Of a DNA stretch of 64,000 nucleotides, positions 60,787 through 64,000 are shown in pieces; the stretch's first letter is position 1, and each line of letters opens with the position of its first letter. This stretch comes from CAYZTY01 sp964444665 (GTDB taxonomy: Bacteria > Planctomycetota > Phycisphaerae > Sedimentisphaerales > CAYZTY01). The notes under the pieces are model-generated. The model was given only the letters and a program-made list of their open reading frames with translations, was not told the DNA's origin and ran no database searches. The position numbers and the translations under genes were made by a program. The stretch is taken from contig CAYUIE010000012.1 of the NCBI GenBank assembly GCA_964444665.1, positions 1 to 64,000 of the forward strand, in the 5' to 3' direction.

Positions 60787-63003
60787 ATGAGTTTAGTCAA
60801 ATGGCTTCGCAAGAACAACAGAAAGTTAATGGCCGTTTTTGTCGTCGCCATAATGCTTGCTTTTGTAATGCCCACCGTCCTGCAGCAGTTAAGCAGGCCA
60901 AGCGGCGCAAAAGCTACCATCGCTTACTTCGAGCCCGATGGGAAAATCACAAACAAGGATATCCTCGATACCCGCTGGCAGTTGAACCTTCTGCAGGCTC
61001 TCCTGGCGAAACAGTTTCTATTGAGACAACAGGATTTCCGACTCATTCTGCTTAGCGAGCTGCTCTTCCACGACACAGGCACTTCAGCAGCTGTAAGCCG
61101 GCAGATAAACTCAACAGTAATAACAAAACAATGGCGCACCAGCAGTAGAGAGATTGATAATCTTTTTTCGCAGGTAAAAGGCGGAAATGAGCTGAGCCCA
61201 ATTTTCTGGCTGCTGTTAAAAGCCGAAGCAAAGCAAGCAGGAATTATGGTCTCAACTGAATTCGCAAGTCAGGTCCTGTCCTCTACAATATCCCAGTTGA
61301 CTGAAGGGCAATTAAACGCCAAACAACTCGTTCAGCGAATTGTGGAACAACGAGGCATATCGGAAGAAACCGTTCTGGAGACCTTCAGGCATCTGCTTGG
61401 CATCGTTGTATATGCGCAGGCTATTACGTCGAACGAAAACATCACCGCATCGCAACTGATGTATATGGTCAATCGGAATACAGAAAAAATTGATGTTGAA
61501 TTCGTAAACTTTGATTCGTCTCTCTTTACCCAATCAGAGCCCGAACCGACACCGGCCGAATTAAACAAGCACTTCGAGAAGTACCGCAAATTCTTCCCGG
61601 GGCAAATTACGCCCCAAAATCCTTACGGATTTGGTTATAAGATACCGGAAATAGTACAGCTCGAATATATCGCTGTGAAACTCGATGATGTTACTACGCT
61701 TGTAGAGGCCCCGGGCCCGGAACAAGCCGAAGAGTTTTATCAAAAGCACAGAAAAGAATTCATTGCCAATGTCCCGCTGGACCCGAATGACCCCAATTCC
61801 GAAACGATTGAAAGGATAAAAACTTACGCCGAGATAGCGGACGATATCAGTACAAAATTGCTGCAGGACAGGGTCAGGGTAAAGGCGGAGACAATTCTGA
61901 ACGAGGCCATAATGCTTACCGAGGCCGACCTCGAAGATGTACAACAACCCGCACAAATAAGTGATGAGCAATTCAAGGAACTTGCCGGAGATTACGGGCA
62001 GGCCGCCGAACAGCTAAGCAAAAAACACAACATTAAAATCCACACGGGAAGAACAGGTTTGCTGACTGCCGAGGAGCTTATGTGGGACAGGCACCTTGGT
62101 ATGTTCTACCTTGAGGGGCAAAACTTGAATCCGATAAGTTTGACAAAAATAGTCTTCGCAATCGAGCAACTCGATGCCAGTCATCTTGGTCCTTACGAGG
62201 TCCCCCGGCCGAGGATGTACGAAAATATTGGACCAATCAACAACTTTTTTGACAAGACAATGGCTCTATTGCGAGTAATTCACGCCGAGAAGCCGACTGA
62301 ACCGACGGATATAAACTACATCAGCGATAAGACCGGTCTTGAATTCCTTGAAAAATCACAGGATGAGGACACCCAAAAAACTCAACCTCTCAAAGAACTC
62401 GTCGAGGAAGACCTGAAAAAACTAAAAGCTATGGCAACTGCAAGAAGCGTAGCTGAGCAGTTTCTCAAGCTTGCCCAGGCAGGTGACTGGGATGAGGTGA
62501 TTGAAGAATTTAATAACCGCTACGCTCCAAAAGATAAGCAAAAGGACTTGACTCAGCAGACAATCAAACTCCAGAATTTCACAGAGTTGAGACGCATCTC
62601 GAACCAGAACATAGCGGTTACACGTCTAAATAACGATGACAGCGCTGCAGCAAGGTCTTCTCTCCACCAACATATTAAGAGTCAGAATTTAATAGACAGG
62701 TTCTTCGCACTCCTGCCGGAAGGTAAAACCTCGCCTGAGAAGCTTCCATTGATTATGGAGTTAAAATCCCAGACCAGCTTTTACGTCATTAAGAATATTT
62801 CCCGCAAACTGACCAGCCGGGAAGAATACGAACGGGAGAAAATCATCTCGGCTTACCGCGAAGATACCGGCCAATCACAGTCACTGGCAGTCATCCATTT
62901 CACCCCGGAAAACATAATAAAGCGTATGAAATTCCGCTGGGCCGGTGCAAAGCAGTCGGACGACAAACAAGCAACCGCTGAACCAAACGGAGCCGAGCAA
63001 TGA
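60787..63003 (+). CDS. SurA/PpiD-like envelope chaperone
   Basis: A 738-residue membrane-anchored protein. The N-terminus WLRKNNRKLMAVFVVAIMLAFV is the characteristic anchor of SurA_N-containing PpiD-like proteins. Long helical regions follow, with repeated segments suited to client binding (EPTPAELNKHFEKYRKFFPG, PGPEQAEEFYQKHRKEF). Parvulin isomerase motifs are weak or absent, so it may be a chaperone without isomerase activity. It overlaps the DUF6677 gene by 4 bp (ATGA) and forms an operon with it. Confidence 0.8.
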   Translation: MSLVKWLRKNNRKLMAVFVVAIMLAFVMPTVLQQLSRPSGAKATIAYFEPDGKITNKDILDTRWQLNLLQALLAKQFLLRQQDFRLILLSELLFHDTGTSAAVSRQINSTVITKQWRTSSREIDNLFSQVKGGNELSPIFWLLLKAEAKQAGIMVSTEFASQVLSSTISQLTEGQLNAKQLVQRIVEQRGISEETVLETFRHLLGIVVYAQAITSNENITASQLMYMVNRNTEKIDVEFVNFDSSLFTQSEPEPTPAELNKHFEKYRKFFPGQITPQNPYGFGYKIPEIVQLEYIAVKLDDVTTLVEAPGPEQAEEFYQKHRKEFIANVPLDPNDPNSETIERIKTYAEIADDISTKLLQDRVRVKAETILNEAIMLTEADLEDVQQPAQISDEQFKELAGDYGQAAEQLSKKHNIKIHTGRTGLLTAEELMWDRHLGMFYLEGQNLNPISLTKIVFAIEQLDASHLGPYEVPRPRMYENIGPINNFFDKTMALLRVIHAEKPTEPTDINYISDKTGLEFLEKSQDEDTQKTQPLKELVEEDLKKLKAMATARSVAEQFLKLAQAGDWDEVIEEFNNRYAPKDKQKDLTQQTIKLQNFTELRRISNQNIAVTRLNNDDSAAARSSLHQHIKSQNLIDRFFALLPEGKTSPEKLPLIMELKSQTSFYVIKNISRKLTSREEYEREKIISAYREDTGQSQSLAVIHFTPENIIKRMKFRWAGAKQSDDKQATAEPNGAEQ

Positions 63004-63395
63004 AACACTATTCGGGCGCCAATTTTTTGCCTGTATTGCTCATTGGCCTTCTGTCCTGGTTCCTGCCCGGTGCAGGACACTGGGTGCTGCGAGAAAGAAA
63101 ACGCGCTATTATCATCTTTGTAACAATTTCAACACTATTCACCCTCGGGTTATATATCGGCTCAATCGGCGTAATCGACCCCGTAAGGGAAAGACTTTGG
63201 TATGCGGCGCAAATGCTCAATTCTCCACTGGTTGCGGTATTTGGTCAAATGACGATAACCGAAAGCTACGAAAGCTTCGGAAAACCAAACGAGATAGGCC
63301 AGATATACACAGGAATCAGCGGCATGCTTAATCTGTTATGTATCATCAACGCCGTTTATTTGACAGAGACTCGCCGGACACAAATAACAGTGTAG
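63000..63395 (+). CDS. DUF6677 small membrane protein
   Basis: A 131-residue inner-membrane protein with two or three helices: FLPVLLIGLLSWFLPGAGHW and IIIFVTISTLFTLGLYIGS, followed by a C-terminal helix (GISGMLNLLCIINAVYL). The FLPGAGHW motif recalls the TM2-domain-like DUF6677 family. Its start overlaps the chaperone stop (ATGA), so they are cotranslated. Function unknown. Confidence 0.75.
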   Translation: MKHYSGANFLPVLLIGLLSWFLPGAGHWVLRERKRAIIIFVTISTLFTLGLYIGSIGVIDPVRERLWYAAQMLNSPLVAVFGQMTITESYESFGKPNEIGQIYTGISGMLNLLCIINAVYLTETRRTQITV

Positions 63396-63538
63396 CTCGC
63401 CGCTACGAAGCCTATTTGACTGCGGCGAAGAACTCTCCGGCTGCAGGAAGCCTCGCTGTGACGAGCGCCGAGAAGAGCAGAATAGCCGGGCAGCTGCTCG
63501 TTCCGCTCCTGTAACCGAGGGCGAAGTAAGGAGAAAAA

Positions 63539-63781
63539 ATGATTGGCTTTATAATCGCAACATTCACAACACCCGAAACAATCGGTACCGATATAAAATC
63601 ATTTCTCTGGCTTCTGCCGCTGGCTGCTGCAATTGCTTCCGTCTACAAAGCGTTGAAGCTGGACAGTATTTCGGCACCAAATTTTATCAGAGAAACCGCG
63701 ATTTTGTTCGGCACGATTGCCCTGTTTACTATAGCAATAGCACTCGCACTATACGCAATTGCTCACTTAATTACAAGTTGA
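63539..63781 (+). CDS. Small two-helix membrane protein
   Basis: An 80-residue protein with two hydrophobic segments, FLWLLPLAAAIASVYKAL and ILFGTIALFTIAIALALYAI. AAGGAG lies 7 bp before the ATG. It follows the DUF6677 gene by 143 bp on the same strand and may belong to the same envelope operon. Function unknown. Confidence 0.7.
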   Translation: MIGFIIATFTTPETIGTDIKSFLWLLPLAAAIASVYKALKLDSISAPNFIRETAILFGTIALFTIAIALALYAIAHLITS

Positions 63782-63825
63782 TGATTTTCCGACGCATTTT
63801 ACCGGTCTGACAAATAAAATGAGAG

Positions 63826-64000
63826 CTAATCTTCCTCAAGCACACCCAGTTCCTGCAGCGCATTTCGAGCCGCGTTTTGTTCCGCCTCTTTCTTGTTTGT
63901 CCCCCACGCGCTGGTGAAACGACTATTGCCTATAATCACCACCGATTCAAAGCACTTATTATGATCCGGCCCCTTCTCGTCAAGTAACTCGTAAACAGGA
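63826..64000 (-). CDS. rnc: Ribonuclease III, C-terminal part (runs off the window)
   Basis: The reverse strand reads PVYELLDEKGPDHNKCFESV, then VIIGNSRFTSAWGTNKKEAE and QNAARNALQELGVL before TAG at 63828-63826. This is the double-stranded-RNA-binding domain at the end of RNase III (PxYxLLxExGPDHxKxF and KKEAEQxAAxxAL). The catalytic domain and start lie beyond position 64000. Confidence 0.85.
   Translation of the reverse strand, partial: PVYELLDEKGPDHNKCFESVVIIGNSRFTSAWGTNKKEAEQNAARNALQELGVLEED

Noticed and set aside
1..64000. CRISPR array
   Set aside because: No run of regularly spaced direct repeats with unique spacers was found; the repeats seen are in-gene duplications or REP-like hairpins.

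Overview
The window looks like chromosomal DNA from an anaerobic or microaerophilic planctomycete-type bacterium, most likely of class Phycisphaerae. This is inferred from family content, not from a marker gene. The pointers are a secreted protein ending in a short dockerin-like DLNRDGNIDFRDLAIFAAQW motif, a giant beta-helix/HYR surface protein, DUF6941 and DUF6677 family proteins, a pyrophosphate-type phosphofructokinase, an Add-type recombination nuclease and a superoxide-reductase/rubrerythrin oxygen defence. No CRISPR array, rRNA gene or intact transposase was seen.

Layout. 1-1.1 kb: a possible IS-end remnant, a small EamA transporter and REP-like hairpins. 1.1-2.9 kb: a Cys-rich secreted protein built from two 276-residue copies. 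3-12.8 kb: a tightly packed minus-strand redox-defence operon. It starts from an autoregulated-looking Rrf2 promoter and runs Rrf2, Cys-rich protein, Hcp, SO_0444-type permease, rubrerythrin, flavodiiron protein, desulfoferrodoxin, ferritin-like protein, high-molecular-weight rubredoxin, then a DUF2330-like protein and glucose-6-phosphate dehydrogenase. 12.9-16.5 kb: a second minus-strand set (second Rrf2, TIGR02757 protein, ArsC, transglutaminase-like protein). 17-20.8 kb: tRNA-Val, a radical SAM enzyme coupled to a nitroreductase, tRNA-Ala, an FkbM methyltransferase and a GIY-YIG remnant. 21-29 kb: two very large exported proteins. 29-37 kb: a DUF6941 protein and addB-addA. 37-41.5 kb: Ktr/Trk potassium uptake, an acetyltransferase and an outer-membrane barrel. 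41.6-48.6 kb: rluD and a TPR protein divergent from an S55 peptidase, a propeller protein and a class I fumarase alpha subunit. 48.6-52.2 kb: riboflavin synthase, pdxA, a homocysteine methyltransferase-like protein and ksgA. 52.4-56.8 kb: a thioredoxin-like/TPR secreted protein, a ThyA-superfamily protein, a probable structured RNA and PPi-phosphofructokinase. 57.2-59.1 kb: an AT-rich accessory-looking pair, a SorC-like sensor/regulator divergent from a small unknown protein. 59.2-64 kb: envelope proteins (DUF456, a SurA/PpiD-like chaperone, DUF6677) and the 3' end of RNase III.

How the parts work together. The redox operon has all pieces of an anaerobe's O2, superoxide, peroxide and NO detoxification chain, with rubredoxin-type electron carriers and an NADPH source (Zwf) at its end, under a regulator with a Cys triad. 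The most promising unexplained elements are: a roughly 0.2-0.5 kb RNA with its own promoter and a strong terminator at 55.1-55.6 kb, with a 6S-like rod shape; the SorC-like pair at 57.2-59.1 kb with a palindromic operator; the divergent promoters at 43.5 kb that appear to share one palindromic -35 hexamer; and the tetraether-synthase-like radical SAM gene. All family names come from reading the sequence by eye; no database search was run.
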